Positions 24,506 through 36,593 are shown, numbered from the stretch's first letter. The stretch: 64,000 bases of DNA from Scytalidium lignicola (GCA_002812745.2 NCSJ02000046.1:124001-188000); one strand, 5' to 3'. Program-made: numbers and translations. Notes: generated by a model not told the origin, from the sequence alone.

Positions 24506-26216
24506 GCTGCCTGTTGTCAAAGTGCTACTATCTAGTCGTTGAATTTTGCAGAGCAGCAGCTTCAGTGAATATAAGATACTGTGTCGCAAGCTTTTCCATG
24601 GCTCACTAGGTTCCTAACATCATAGCAACAGGTAAAGGGTCTAGAAGGCAGAAGTGCGGTAGTGTTCATCCTAGGGCTTACTTCTGTGGGTTAAGAGATC
24701 GGACGACTATAATTTCTGAAGAGCTAATATCTATCATCTTACTGAGGGGTGCTGTACAGATTTCGAACTATTTTTCTAGGAAGGTGTCAAGGATAAGGCC
24801 CAGTAGGTGACCGTATATGATATTAAAAGTGTAGCAATATTTATTTCAATTATTTTATAAGACTACAGCACTTTGTAAATGTAAGCTTACAAAAGCGGAC
24901 TAGTGGGGCTAAGAATACCTCTATTGGACGCCATATGAATGACACTACGCAGGGTCCCGTTTATCTAGCACATCAGTTAAAATACGGTAGCGGGTCATGA
25001 TGCTGAGATGCTTCTCTTTCTGATGCGGTCGTGTAAGCCGGCCGCATAGACCTCACGTGGGCTCTCGCGGATGTTCCCGCACTATCAAAATTCCGGCAGC
25101 CAGGGTGTGCCGCTGGACCCCTGGGATCTACGCTACTGTACTGTAAATAAGTGCTTATTGAGGCCATTCACCAATCCGGCAGGCAATAACTATTGCTTAC
25201 TCGTATACTGTTGCATTAGCTAGTTTAGTCGCTCTTACATGATCCATATCATGACTTCTCGTGCAAGGTCGAAGCATTCTTAATCAAAAGCACTGATTAC
25301 TATACTGTACAACCTGACAAAATGAGTTTGACAGTGGATCAATCTGTTAACCAAATTAAATCACCAATAATTCGCTTCATAGTACAACATTAGGAAGGTA
25401 GTATCCTAAGATTTACAACTCCACTTTTAACAATCTTTAAAATAAAGGAATATATAATGTTACTTATTTATTTATTTTAAAGATAAACCTTATTAACGTT
25501 AAAAAGGATTTGATTGACAATCTGTACAAGTAAAAAGTTAAAGCATCGATTGATAATGCAGTGCTGAATATTCAGTCTAATGGTCCATCTACTGTAGCAT
25601 CAACACAAGCGACACACACTGTACACACACACAATACGAGAATAATAAGCGTATGTGGAATCGCCTGCATGTCCCCCTGTGATCCAATGGCAAGCGTCAG
25701 CTTCATTTTTTCAGGCGGCGAGAGCTTTGGTGATATTATAAATCTTTTCTACTGTCGCGCTTTACTGGAATTAACACTATCCTTGTCCTAAATACGTATT
25801 TCACCCTCGCAGGGGTCAAGACTGCGGGATTGCGCACACGGATTGAACAAGGACTTCATATGCTTATTATTTGAGAGATACTATTGAATTTTGGAACCTA
25901 CAATGCCGCGCCTGAGCAACTTAGCTCACCGGAACAGGGTGTTATGTGGAGAAGGATTAAATATTCTATGGGGGAGATAGTACTGCAATAAATGCCTCAC
26001 ATGTTCCGAACGCCCATACTAACTTGATGCTAATGACACAAATTCTTTAGTTGAATTTTCATATTAACTGGCTTGATTTAGTGCTTAGCAACTAACCACT
26101 ATGGCAGTTGGCTGACCGAGTAAGCCATGTATCAACTCCACAACTCGGCATTTGCAAACGATTAAAAACGCGCTATCATTACTGTAACGTAAGAAGAGTT
26201 TAAAGGCGGACATATA
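24506..26216. other. Intergenic region with an AT-rich hairpin
   Basis: About 1.7 kb without a supportable gene. Near 25433-25484 ATCTTTAAAATAAA is followed by its inverted copy TTTATTTTAAAGAT, making a 14-bp stem with a loop of about 24 nt. This may be a small foldback repeat. Confidence 0.4.
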
Positions 26217-26306
26217 GAAAGTAGTAATGAAGTAAGAAAGTAGTAATAAAGTAAGAAAGTAGTAATAGAGTAAGAAAGTGGTAATAGAGTAAGAAAGTAG
26301 TACTGC
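26217..26306. repeat. 19-bp tandem repeat, 4.7 copies
   Basis: Four consecutive units of the type GAAAGTAGTAATAGAGTAA (26217-26292) differ at one to three positions, and a partial fifth follows. It lies about 230 bp upstream of the secreted protein gene at 26538. Confidence 0.9.
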
Positions 26307-26537
26307 AAGTAATCTAAATGAGTAATTGCCTCTTCTAGGTTAGATCCTTCAACGACAAATGGAGGACCAAGGAGGGGCCAAGGAGAATGTTCTACCTGGT
26401 CTTATTCGAAGATGGAGCAGCCCCTCACAGAAATCAGTTAACGTAGGTCATCATAAGATCATATACCGCTAATCTCCTCGAACCAGATATACTCATTGTA
26501 AGACCATCATCTTTCCCCTCATTGGGAATTACTCGCC

Positions 26538-27735
26538 ATGGCTTTGTTTTTCCTACAGACACTCACCATCCTCCTACTATGCTTCTTTACCTTCGGTGGT
26601 TGTTGGCTTCAGCCAGAAGATGATCCTTTCAATTCGCTTCTTCCACCACCGGGATGGCGACTTGGAAATCGGGCATTGCTTGCACGCCAGTCGGTTTTTT
26701 CAAAGAGAGATCTGTTGACAACATCAGACTGACAAAACCACAGGTCCCCGGCCCCTTGTGATCCCGAGATCATTGACCCCGATACTCCTGATTGCAGGAC
26801 CCTTTGTGGAGGCGGTGCCGGCCCGTGTGCTGGGGGCGCCGCTCTGAAAAGGCGTGATTTGCGGATTGCAAGACAACCAGCGATTTTGAATTCGACGGAT
26901 CTGCCATCCAAGGTACCCAACGAACTGTGGAAAAGAGTGTTTACGGATCTTACCCAGGACCAACTCCCGGCCTACCTCGTTGATCAGTTTGACGGCAACC
27001 CTGACGCAGGATATGGAACTCCAATTAGTATTATACCTCCAGAGAACTCAGTCTCAGTCCAAAGAAACGTTGTTGTTCAAAGATCATTCGCAAAAGTACC
27101 ATTTGCAATTGGCACAAACGGCCTCTGCGGATGCACCGTTGTCACCGTTGCATCGACCCAAGCAGTTTACATGGTCAGTTCAATATTCGTGTGTACAATA
27201 TTTGTACCACTTTGCTTAATTTCTTGGTGGTTTCTAGGGCCATTTCTTCGAAAACCCCTCGTGGACTAACTCAGCTGCTACGTTCACGAATTCCGTACTC
27301 AATTTCTTCGGCGGTAACGTAAATGGTGCTGGTACGGGACCACAGATCAACCCTGATCTCTTCGGTGCGGAGGTGGATACTCGTGTCTACATCATGACTC
27401 CGCGCAGAGGAAAATCTACAGCAGGTGCCGGATCCCCGCTTTATAGAGGGAAAGTTCCTCAATTAATAAGCGCAATTCAAGTGACCTTGGGCGATGATGT
27501 ACCACTTGCTCTCTTCAATTATACCCCATTGGAATGTGACGAAGACCCTGGAGAAGATGACAGTCCTCCAAACCCTGATCTATTCACGAGTCAGAGAGGT
27601 GTTGCCCTTTTCCAATTCGACCCGCAAGCAGATGAAGATGGAAAACCTGGGTGGAGGCTTTTCTACGAACACCACCAGTTCACGTCGTCCGGTCCAGCAC
27701 CAGGTCCAGATGCTGTGAACGGTATCCCGAGCTAA
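26538..27735 (+). CDS. Secreted Cys-rich protein resembling the tail of fungal GH18/enterotoxin-like proteins
   Basis: Three exons, 26538-26689, 26744-27173 and 27238-27735, give 359 residues. The first intron (54 nt, GTCGGT donor, ACTGAC branch, CCACAG acceptor) removes an in-frame TGA at 26730; the second is 64 nt. A signal peptide is clear (MALFFLQTLTILLLCFFTF). A short Cys cluster CDPEIIDPDTPDCRTLC follows, then NELWKRVFTDL, then GLCGCTVVTVAST and VYMGHFFENPSW around the second junction. The GLCGCT...VYMGHF pattern recalls C-terminal regions found beside fungal GH18 chitinases, but this is from memory and no catalytic domain is present. The tail contains acidic EDPGEDDSPP. Function unknown; an extracellular location is likely. 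The weak first donor is the main uncertainty. Confidence 0.58.
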
Positions 27736-28512
27736 TAAACTTTGTCTCCAGGTGAAGAGAAGAATGGGCCATAGAGTTCAATGAGGAATCTGGTAGAAAC
27801 TGAGATAGTTTGGGTTTTGGTTGGGTAGCTGACGAGCAGCGACATCATTATTTACACAAGATAATAGTTGTATAGGATTACGCCACAGCCATTATTTTTA
27901 GAAAATAGTGAAATAGCAAATGTTAAAATGAAGTCAGCTTAGGCCATAACTACACAATTTGATAATACTTTTAGCAACATATTTTATACTCTATGGCGAC
28001 TGTAATTCACTATAATGGTAACGATTTATAGGGCATCCATAACCTAAAAGTCACTCTATTTTACAGCGTCTATAATAATAGCACTTTATTCACCTAATCG
28101 TGATTGCGTGTAGATTTTACAAAAATGCGTGTAGATTTAGCCGAAGCCTACACGTGTAATTTTAAACATTTATAAACTTGTAAATTCTGATTTAATTTGT
28201 TGTATACATTTTAGTAAACCTAAACGTTCACATATTCAATTATTTGTCAAGAGGGATTTGTCCCTTCTCTCCCTCCCAACGTCCCTCCAATTCCTTATTA
28301 GGATATAAATACAGGTCTTCCTGAAATAGTTACTCAGAGGAATAGGAGAAGGTGCTAGGCCAATGTCGCAACTGTGCGGTTGGTAATCCATGGAATCTTC
28401 TCGTAATTTCCAGATCATACCACTCAAATTCTTTAGCGGAGATGGATATTTTAACGTCGTTGGACTCATCGACTTCGCTTCTATTTACCATCATGATGGA
28501 CTTTTCCAGAAG
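27736..28512. other. Intergenic region
   Basis: About 780 bp, AT-rich, between convergent genes. A direct duplication GCGTGTAGATTT occurs near 28106 and 28128. No gene supported. Confidence 0.4.
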
Positions 28513-30233
28513 TTAGTTAGCGTTGAAACCTAAGCTCTTTTGTTTTATTTCAGAATTATGCTAAAAGAAAAGGCAGGAGAAGGACGGGCAGGGTAGGAGG
28601 GCAGGGTTGTTTGGAAAAGCTTTGAAATAGAGACTCACATCGGGCCCAACTATATGAAGACTATTCAAGGGAAATCCACCCTTTTCTTTGTCGATCAGGT
28701 CCCAGGTCTTCCGGCCAACCTTTTCAATCAGCGGTTCTGATAACTCGAGGTCAACATTCAACTCAAGTTCACGAAGGTGATGAAGCTTGGGACAGATGTC
28801 GGATAAGCCGTATTCGCTTTGAGCGAGGTCAACGGTATTCGGAATACAAATATTTAAGTATTTTAAATGAGGGCAGTAAGCCTCAATTCTCCGGATCTCA
28901 TCTGAGCGGATTGCCGGAATTGGAGTCTTTATAAGCCTTGTACTTCTACTTTCATGAGGACTCAAAGTCAGTCTGCTTATTGTCGGGCCGTGTTTCTGAA
29001 GAACTTTATCAAGTATAGAGGGAGATAGATATCCTGTAAACCAAAGTGCTGTCAACGGTTCTAACTGCTCTATGAGAGAGTCTACTTCGGAGACTAATAG
29101 GTCTAGTGTATCCACCACCGTCGGACTCAAACTAAAATCGAGTGACTCTAATGATGTAAATTGGATATTCTGTGTTATATATCGGAATACCAGAGGATCT
29201 GACACGTCTCCTAGGATCAAATGGCGGATCTTAGACATGTCAACATACTTAAGCCATTCATCTACGTCCTTCAATGACATCCTGCCTCTCCCAAAGTAAG
29301 ATAGCGACGCGAGAGACGCTTTCTCTTTAATCTCCAGAGATGGTATGAAACCTTTCCAAGGTACCTGAGGCCTATTGATCCTACGAGCACGGTACAAGGC
29401 TGCGGATGAGGCTGTGCGAGGAGTGATGATGATAAGGTGTCTGAGGTTGGGTGCTAGAGCTGCGACCTGAAAAATTGCACTCCGGTTATAGTCTACATTG
29501 CCATCCGAGTCGCTACTTACCGTTTTTACACTGATACTATACAGACAGGGCGATCGGATCAGGTCGAGTTCGTGTGGGTCGGTGACGGGCTCGGCGAGGC
29601 TGCGAAGACGAAAAGACCGCATGTGTAATCGGCAGGCCGGCTGGTGCTGGTGTATAGCCTCCAACAGGCATGGGGGAAGCTGATTCCGGCAAACCCATAT
29701 TAGGTCAGCCAGATGGGTGCAATTCCGAATCCACGAGGCCAGAGAGGCCCAAGCCTCAGCTATTTCCTCGGGCAAGCCATCAGGCAGGTCTCGTACAAAC
29801 ACGTCCCCAAACTCGGCATCATATTCCTCTGAAGTGCCCATCTCCTCAGCTAGTTCTGCAGGATCAAACGATGGGGAATCTGCCTCATCCGTTATACTCT
29901 TTCCTTCAGACAGGGAGGGCATCCGACCCCAGAGTTTGAGACTTCGAGCATGATTCAGGAATTGGCTGCGAAGCGAGTCTGCTTCGAGTTTCTCCACATC
30001 ATCCTTGAGTTTTTGGCGAGATGATACTCGGATCGTGAGGGTTCTGTAGAGAAAAGGGATTGCTGCTTTGTAGCATGTACGGTTTACTAAGGATACATTC
30101 CGCAGAGCTTTCGGTGACAGAGAGAGCTGGGAAACATCAGCGGGAGGGAGGGGTAGTGTGTTCCCTCGAGACGTACATGTCCAAAGATTAAGTATATGAC
30201 GGATTCAGGCAGCTTATCCAGCTGAGAAACCAT
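28513..30233 (-). CDS. F-box / leucine-rich-repeat-like protein
   Basis: Four exons, 30233-30177, 30126-29521, 29466-28639 and 28560-28513, encode 512 residues. The F-box is split by the first intron: MVSQLDKLPESVIYLIFGH joins LSLSPKALRNVSLVNR, followed by TCYKAAIPFLYRTLTI. A degenerate LRR-like series follows (LRHLIIITP, IRHLILGDV, LESLDFSLS, LTALWF, LKYLNICIP, LRELELNVD). F-box proteins connect substrates to SCF ubiquitin ligases through Skp1, and the LRR part would choose the substrate. The second intron (54 nt) has no stop and keeps frame, so it could be mistaken for coding; its GTAAGT donor, CTATAAC branch and TTTTTCAG acceptor argue it is spliced. The final exon is only 16 codons and is less certain. 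Confidence 0.78.
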
Positions 30234-31040
30234 TTCGTGATTGCAACGATACAAAAATTGAGATGATGAAGCGACTTCTGGTTTCTGCAGTATGTACGTG
30301 TTGTGTAATTAACCTAATTATAACATTACAACACTGCTCAGAAAAGCAAAAGATGTATATTTACAAATCTCGTTTCCTGTGATTTTTAGCTTGAAGTCAT
30401 CTGACAAGTTAAACAGAACTTCCTAACAAATTTTCCAATTTTCTCAACACGCCATCTCGTACTAGATATCTGTACTTAATTTAAGTGTACTGTATGTGCT
30501 TAATAATTACGAATAATAATTCTAGAAATAGCAGTCAGCTTATTATACAGTAAATCCGCACCAACTCCACAGTTCTCAAAGGCTTGCTAGCTCACAGACC
30601 TGACTGCAAGCAGAAGGTGATAATTAAACACGAGATAAAGATTTCAAGCAATATTATGCACGTTATTGTACAGTAAGCGCTAAGCATAAGTTTAAGCTAG
30701 TTAGTAAGTTAGGGTTATTAAATTCTTACAAAGATATTAGAGTATCTGTTACGGCCGTTAAGCCCGTTAGCCAATACGGTGTTGTGGGGTCTTCATATGG
30801 AGCCTTATACGCACCTATTTATTAGAATTAGTAGTAGTGGTTGAATTGTAGGTCCATTGGCTTACTGGCTGCCCGCTTGGTCAATGGCCCAGAACAAATA
30901 CAATCTAAATTCTGATCTTTCGAGCTCCACTTGGTCTATCTACTCGGGCCTAGATGGTAGAAATGCCATTTTTAGCGTCGTTGACTTACAAATTATCTCC
31001 GTTTTAGGAGAATGAAGGATTTTAAGTGGACAATATCCTT
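30234..31040. other. Intergenic region upstream of the F-box gene
   Basis: About 800 bp, AT-rich, with no supportable gene. It probably contains the F-box gene promoter at its left end. Confidence 0.4.
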
Positions 31041-31223
31041 GTCCGTACAGCGACTAAGTAAGGTAATAGCACTACTGTAGTAGGGGAACGCCCCTGTAGC
31101 CATAAAATTAACCGAATTAGGTAGTCAAGTTAGATACTACTACTTAATTAGGTTAAGTATACGGCTACATGGGCATACCCCTACTGGTGCTACTGTATTA
31201 CCTTATTTCACAGCCGTGCGGAC
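31041..31223. mobile_element. Foldback / MITE-like element, copy 2
   Basis: Inverted arms starting GTCCG(T/C)AC(A/G)GC run through AAGGTAATA, AGTAGGGG and TGTAGCC to TTAACC-AATTA-GTAGT, so nearly the whole 183 bp folds on itself with scattered mismatches. It is related to the 15519-15803 element through the shared core. It has no coding capacity. Confidence 0.72.
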
Positions 31224-31924
31224 GTGCCTCCGCATTTTCACCTAGTTAATGTTCCTTCTCCGCTACTTTAAAGCAGCAATGGATATATATGACCCAAATC
31301 CGCAACGTTAGGCATATGCCCGTTTTGGCGGATGGAGTCCGAGCGAATGATACTGTACGTTACGTACTTACAATAACATGTCAGATTTATCCTTGTTTCA
31401 TTTAAACCGCTTTGCAGGGACTACTTTCCCCACAAAAATTGTATAACCTTATCGGGTAATCGGACGAACATACAGTACACTAGGACAGTAATAACCCTAG
31501 TAATTTTATATGGTAAGCTTTACGGGAGTAAGAATTTAGGGAACTGGACAATAAAGTAAGCCCGGCTACTGACACCCGTGTACTACTGGTTACCCCTGGT
31601 CCTTCTGGATTGGGCTGAAGGAAGAAAGATTACTACTCGGGATATTGGAGCATGGCCACGAGAGGTTCTCGAATTCCTCTCATGCTCGTTATCAGGGCGT
31701 GGTGGAGAGCTTATTATTGAGGGTAATATTATAAACAACGGTGCTACGCGATAGGTGGTGAGGCACTCAGTATACTATACTGATTCGAGCTTCATTACAA
31801 CTGGCTACTCACCTATAACAACACCAGGTCCTTTTGCCTACTGGCACATAACTTTTCTCTCTACACGGCATCAAGAATGAACTGTCCATAGCTAACATAT
31901 GCAAAGGACAGAAAAAAGGCCAAC
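31224..31924. other. Promoter-side spacer of the six-hairpin glycosidase gene
   Basis: About 700 bp without a gene. The right end must contain the promoter and leader of the gene starting at 31925. Confidence 0.4.
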
Positions 31925-34900
31925 ATGCACTTCTCTAAGGAAGTCGTGTCCTCACTCCTCCTTGCTCTCTTTACCAGCACAGCCATTGCCGATGATGTCG
32001 ATGTTGGCTACGATGTCTTCGCGGCTGCTCAGGTGATGATAGATTTGGCCTCGCACTCTTGGGAGTGGGGGACCGCCGCCGAAGCCTTGCTGGAACTTTA
32101 CAACAACGAACTGTCGGTCTTTGGCCCTAACCCTTTCCCCAATGGTAACATCCCCTCTGCCAACCCTGGGATCACATCTCTCGCCTACGCCAAACCGTTT
32201 ATCAACACCGACTCACAGGTCCTTGTCGACAACTCTGCTGTTGGTGATCCAGCATCGCTCGGTGTGTCAGCTGTCCTTCTTGGTCAATCAGATAACGTAT
32301 ATATTGGCGCAGCACAACGCCAGGCCGATTATATCCTCAACCAAGCACCCAAGTTTAGCAACGGCGCGATTTCTCACAGACCAGATGTCGCTGAGGTCTG
32401 GGCTGACTTCATGGCTATGGCTCCTCCATTTTGTATGTCTTTTCTCAGTTTTACTCTCTCTTGTGTCCTTGAATAAAGACTAAAAGCGTTTGCTAATATC
32501 CAAGCTTTGAACGTTTTCTGTAGTGGCATACCTTGCTGTTCAACAAAACAACGCTACCCTGATGTCTGCAACTGTAGCCCAATGTGGCTTGCAACGTGCT
32601 GTCCTCAAGACTAGCCAGTTTGATAATTGGCAGCACATCATTGGTCCTCAGTCCCAAGATACTGGCCTCTGGTCTACCGGTAACGGCTGGGCAAGTTATG
32701 GCATGGTACGCGTACTTCACACCTTGCAAAAATGGTCCGGATCGTCGGGCATGAGCTCTCAAATCAGCCAGCTCAAGGGTTGGATCCAGGAGATCCTCGA
32801 CGGCGCTCTACTCTCCGGCTTCGACAATGGCCTACTGCACAACTATCTCAATGATAATAGCTGGTTTGGAGAAATCTCCGGAACTGCGCTCCTCACGGCT
32901 GTTGCATACCGGATGGCAGTTAATGATCCTGCCATGTTTCCACAAAAGTATATTGACTGGGCTGACACCAACCGCAAATCTTTGGCCCAGAAGCAAGGTG
33001 CTAGTGGCATTTTTGCCCCTGCTGTCGACCCGTATGACTGGCTAGACGAGACTGAATACACCAGCGGGTCGCCTGAGGGACAGGCGTTCACCGTGTACCT
33101 GTACACTGCCTACCGAGATTGCGTTGATGCTAGCATATGCAAGCCTGCACCTGTACCAGTTTCTACTATCTCGCACACGGGTATTGGGCCAATTGATATA
33201 TTAACTGTTCTCGATCGTGGCGTGACATTCACTTCGATGTCTGCCCCGTCTAATCCCACTTGTGAACCTTCTCAGAGCTGCGATGCGAATGGATGTGCCG
33301 GTTCTTTTAACGGTATATCAGTGTTTCCTGTATGTACCGGGAACCTTGTGGGATGTCAGTGTGTACCAACAAATAATACTTGCGGGCCTCATCAAAGCTG
33401 CGATTTGAATGGCTGTGCCGGTGCCTTTGACGGCATATCAGAGGTTCCTGTATGTACAGGGAATTTTGTAGGCTGCGGATGCACACCAACGGATAATACT
33501 TGCGGACCTCACCAGAGTTGTGATCTGAATGGATGTGCTGGTGCTTTCAACGGTCTATCAGAAGTTCCAGTGTGTACAGGAAACTTTGCAGGCTGCGGGT
33601 GTACACCAACGGACAACACTTGTGGACCCCATCAGAGCTGTGATTTGAATGGCTGCGATGGTGCCTTTTCAAGTTCTGAACCGTTTGCCAAGTGTACAGG
33701 AAATTTTGCGGGCTGTGAGTGCACAGCAACCAACAATACATGTGGCAAACCTCAAAGCTGTGACCTAAACAACTGTGCTGGTGCTTTTGATGGTATAGCA
33801 CAGTTTCCTCTATGTACAGAGGACTTTATAGGATGTGAGTGTGCTGTTACAGACAACACATGTGGACCCCCTCAAAGCTGCGACCTCAATAGTTGTAATG
33901 GTGCCTTTGCACAGTCAGACGGCAACGCTTATTGCACTAATAACTTTTTGGGATGCAAGTGTGCTGCTACATCTAGGACCTGTGGAGATCCCCAGAGCTG
34001 CGATTTGGATAGTTGCGGTGGTGGATTCAGGGGCAATGTGCCATTTCCACAATGTAACAACTTCTTTGATGGGTGCCAGTGTGTTGCCACAGACAACACA
34101 TGCGGACCCCCTCAAAGCTGCGATATGAACGGTTGTGATGGTGCTTTCGACCTCTCTGACGGCATAGCTAAGTGCACCGGGAATTTTGTCGGGTGTGAAT
34201 GTACCCCGACGGCTAAGACTTGTGGAAACCCGCTGAGCTGCGATCTGAATAATTGTGATGGTAAATTCGTTGGCTCCGAAGCCAATCCGCAATGCACGAA
34301 CTTCTTCGATGGATGCGAGTGTCTGGCTACATCGAAAACGTGCGGATCTCCTCAGAGCTGTGACAAGAACGGCTGTGCGGGCGCCTTCGCCTTGGACAAC
34401 GGCCTGGCCTACTGCACTGGCAACTTCGTGGGATGCCAGTGCCAGTCAACGCCTGGAACTTGTGGTGCCCCCCAGAGCTGTGACAAGGACAACTGCAACG
34501 GCGCCTTTTCAGGATCAGTGCCGGTTCCAACGTGCACCGACTTCTTCGAGGGCTGTGTCTGCCAGGAAACGTCCAACACGTGTGGGTTGCCGCAGAGTTG
34601 TGATAAGAACGGCTGTGACGGTGCCTTCGACTCCAGTGGCGTGGCACGGTGCCAGGGTAACTTTGTTGGATGCGAATGTACTGCAACATCGGTGGGTTCA
34701 GGCATCTTTCCTCTTTTCCCCTTACCATGGATATACATGATGGCTAACTCGTCTCGCGGCAGAGCACATGTGGCACACCAAAGGCTTGTAGCCTCAACGG
34801 CTGCAACGGACAATTCACCAGCGGCCAGGACCCTCCCCGATGCACTGGGAACTTCGCGGGTTGCGTCTGTAACGCCGATGCGGTAAGTGGATGATGCTCT

Positions 34901-35182
34901 TATTCTTCTTCCGTCCCCTTACTTCCTTGTGTGTGCATCTAGTGCAAAAGGTCCATGGCACAGTACAGTACTGGACCGTATCAAAAAGGTGTGAGTGTCC
35001 TGACTAACCATCACTGATTGTAGTCGACATGCGGACAGGAGCAGGGCTGCGGGACCAATGGCTGTAACGGAGGCGTGGATTCGAACGGTGATGTGTTGTG
35101 TATGGGCAACTTCTTCGGCTGTCCCTGCACGCCCAACGGCATCTGGATCCCCGCTCCCCCACGGCTTCCGGTATGGAGCTAG
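31925..35182 (+). CDS. Secreted six-hairpin glycosidase (GH105/GH88-like) with 14 tandem Cys-rich modules
   Basis: Four exons, 31925-32432, 32524-34691, 34763-34882 and 35024-35182, give 984 residues. A signal peptide (MHFSKEVVSSLLLALFTST) precedes a catalytic-type domain to about residue 405, with GAISHRPDVAEVWADFMAMA, MAPPFLAYLAV, DTGLWSTGNGWASYGM, SWFGEISGTALLTAVAYRM and YTSGSPEGQAF. These match fungal six-hairpin glycosidases; the exact substrate cannot be read. From about 440 on come 14 modules of about 39-40 residues with consensus TCG-PQSCDLNGC-GAF and CTGNFVGC-CTAT, six Cys each, probably wall- or carbohydrate-binding. Module 13 is its own exon. The last codons, from 35163, lie inside a mobile element (end RLPVWS), so the native C-terminus has been replaced. 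The introns before modules 13 and 14 support module gain by exon duplication. Confidence 0.78.
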
Positions 35183-35290
35183 AAGTAAATGTAACGCTAT
35201 ACAGTGCAAATTGCCAGCATTAAAACGCAAATCATTCGCTAAATATTCCATATAGCGGAAAACAGGGGCCTTAGCTCCATACCGGAAGCC
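35163..35290. mobile_element. 128-bp inverted-repeat element, copy 1 (inside the glycosidase 3' end)
   Basis: Begins GGCTTCCGGTATGGAGCTA and ends with the exact inverse 19-mer. The interior is non-coding. With the adjacent 14 bp (35291-35304) it is identical, in inverse orientation, to 36803-36944. Its first bases supply the last codons and the TAG stop of the glycosidase gene. Confidence 0.88.
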
Positions 35291-35327
35291 GTGAGTATAT
35301 ACGGAACAGCGGGACCCAGTTCAACGA

Positions 35328-35786
35328 GGGTACAATGACTTTCAGAAGGGGGTCAGCCACAGGCTTTGGCATAACGTTGGAGAGGGTACAAAAAAACTTT
35401 TTGTGAAGTTCAGCAAGGGCTCAGAATTAATCTGAACATATACTAAAGTGACAATTTATAATTGTAGTGTACTTAACTATTAAAATAGCTTATAATTATA
35501 ATAGTTAAGTACTTTATAATCATAGATGACTTTAATGATTGAGTATATTATAATTACAAGTTATTTTAATAGTTAAATGTACTATAATTATAAGTGATTT
35601 TAATGATTGAATGCATTATAATTTTAAGTTATTTTAGTGATTAGTACATTGTAATTTTAAGCTGTTGCTTTTATTTAGTATGCTTGGATTAATTATTCTT
35701 TACCCTTGCTGAACTTGATTTTTTCTGCCCTCGCCGAGGTCAGCTTACGCCATAGTTTCTACCCCTTCTGAAACTCATCGTACCCA
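35328..35786. mobile_element. Foldback element with diverged ~90-bp arms
   Basis: Left arm 35328-35420 (landmarks TTTCAGAAGGGG, GAAGTTCAGCAAGGG) pairs with the inverse of 35701-35786 (landmarks CCCTTGCTGAACTT, CCCCTTCTGAAA). The arms match with several gaps and substitutions, so this is an older insertion. The interior is the AT-rich tandem repeat. Confidence 0.6.
35512..35660. repeat. AT-rich tandem repeat, ~34-bp unit
   Basis: About four diverged units of a pattern containing TATAATTATAAGTGATTTTA followed by ATGATTGAATGCAT. Each copy differs by several substitutions. Non-coding. Confidence 0.65.
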
Positions 35787-36237
35787 GAATACAGTATAGT
35801 CTCAATTCCGTCCACTCAAGAAACATCGTCTGACCGAGGATATCGCGATGCTGAAACGCATCCAATTCCCTTTTAGGTTACAGTCTTGCAGATGCCGTTT
35901 GCGTTTGGGCCCCCGATATTGCGAGTGCGGTTGTAAAGTCCACACATACACTAAAACCGCCAAGCCACGCTAAATACACTAAAATATTAATCCATTTATT
36001 CTAAGTACGGACGTAAGTAGGCTTTTGACTACAGTTCTGCCACTATCACTGTAGACTTGATTGTTACCTTCCAAACCAAGATGTGTATGAGTGCCTTTGC
36101 TATTCAGAGAGGCCCAGAGGTCATCTGTTTTGAATTTATTGCTAAGATAGAGGAATTAAGTTCGTTGTTTGTATAATGCTCATTTCTTTGCACAAGGTTC
36201 GTTGATGTTAGACTTTACAACCGGACTCCGATATTGC

Positions 36238-36310
36238 GCTTTGAAGCAAGGAGAAAATGTAACGCCATATGCAGTGTGTACAGTCAGCACTAGAACGCCG
36301 CCCATTCGTT
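36238..36310. repeat. Diverged relic of the 128-bp element interior
   Basis: GAAAATGTAACGCCATA..CAGTG...CAGCACTAGAACGC..CCATTCGTTTAACATA follows the same order of landmarks as the interior of the 128-bp element, with many changes and without the terminal 19-mers. Confidence 0.5.
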
Positions 36311-36341
36311 TAACATACCGCATCGCGCAATGCTAGGAACG

Positions 36342-36593
36342 CCTACGGAGGTCGCGGTAATAACCGGATTTATGCCAAGGCGCTAATTATTTGGCGCCAG
36401 AAATACCCTATACTGTAGCTACAGTGGCCTTCAGGCTGTTAATGCCCTATAATTATAAGGCACTTTAGGCATTTCACTCACTAAAAGGCTTGTAACATCC
36501 AATGGCGCACGCAATACTAGCGGGATTATCCCTAGACTAGCATTTAGTGGCTTGGCATAAATCCGGTTACATATTACCGCGACCGTACGGTAG
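36342..36593. mobile_element. MITE-like element with GGTCGCGGTAATA arms
   Basis: Left arm GGTCGCGGTAATA, then ACCGGATTTATGCCAAG, is matched by the inverse CTTGGCATAAATCCGGT and TATTACCGCGACC on the right, with a short insertion in one arm. About 250 bp and no coding capacity. Confidence 0.7.

Noticed and set aside
26538..26732. Stand-alone 64-residue secreted peptide
   Set aside because: The stop lies in a plausible intron and the same frame continues for 300 more residues with family-like content.
33307..34813. Long open frames on the minus strand and in a second plus frame across the Cys-rich modules
   Set aside because: They repeat with the module period and vanish outside it; they are shadows of the repetitive coding sequence.
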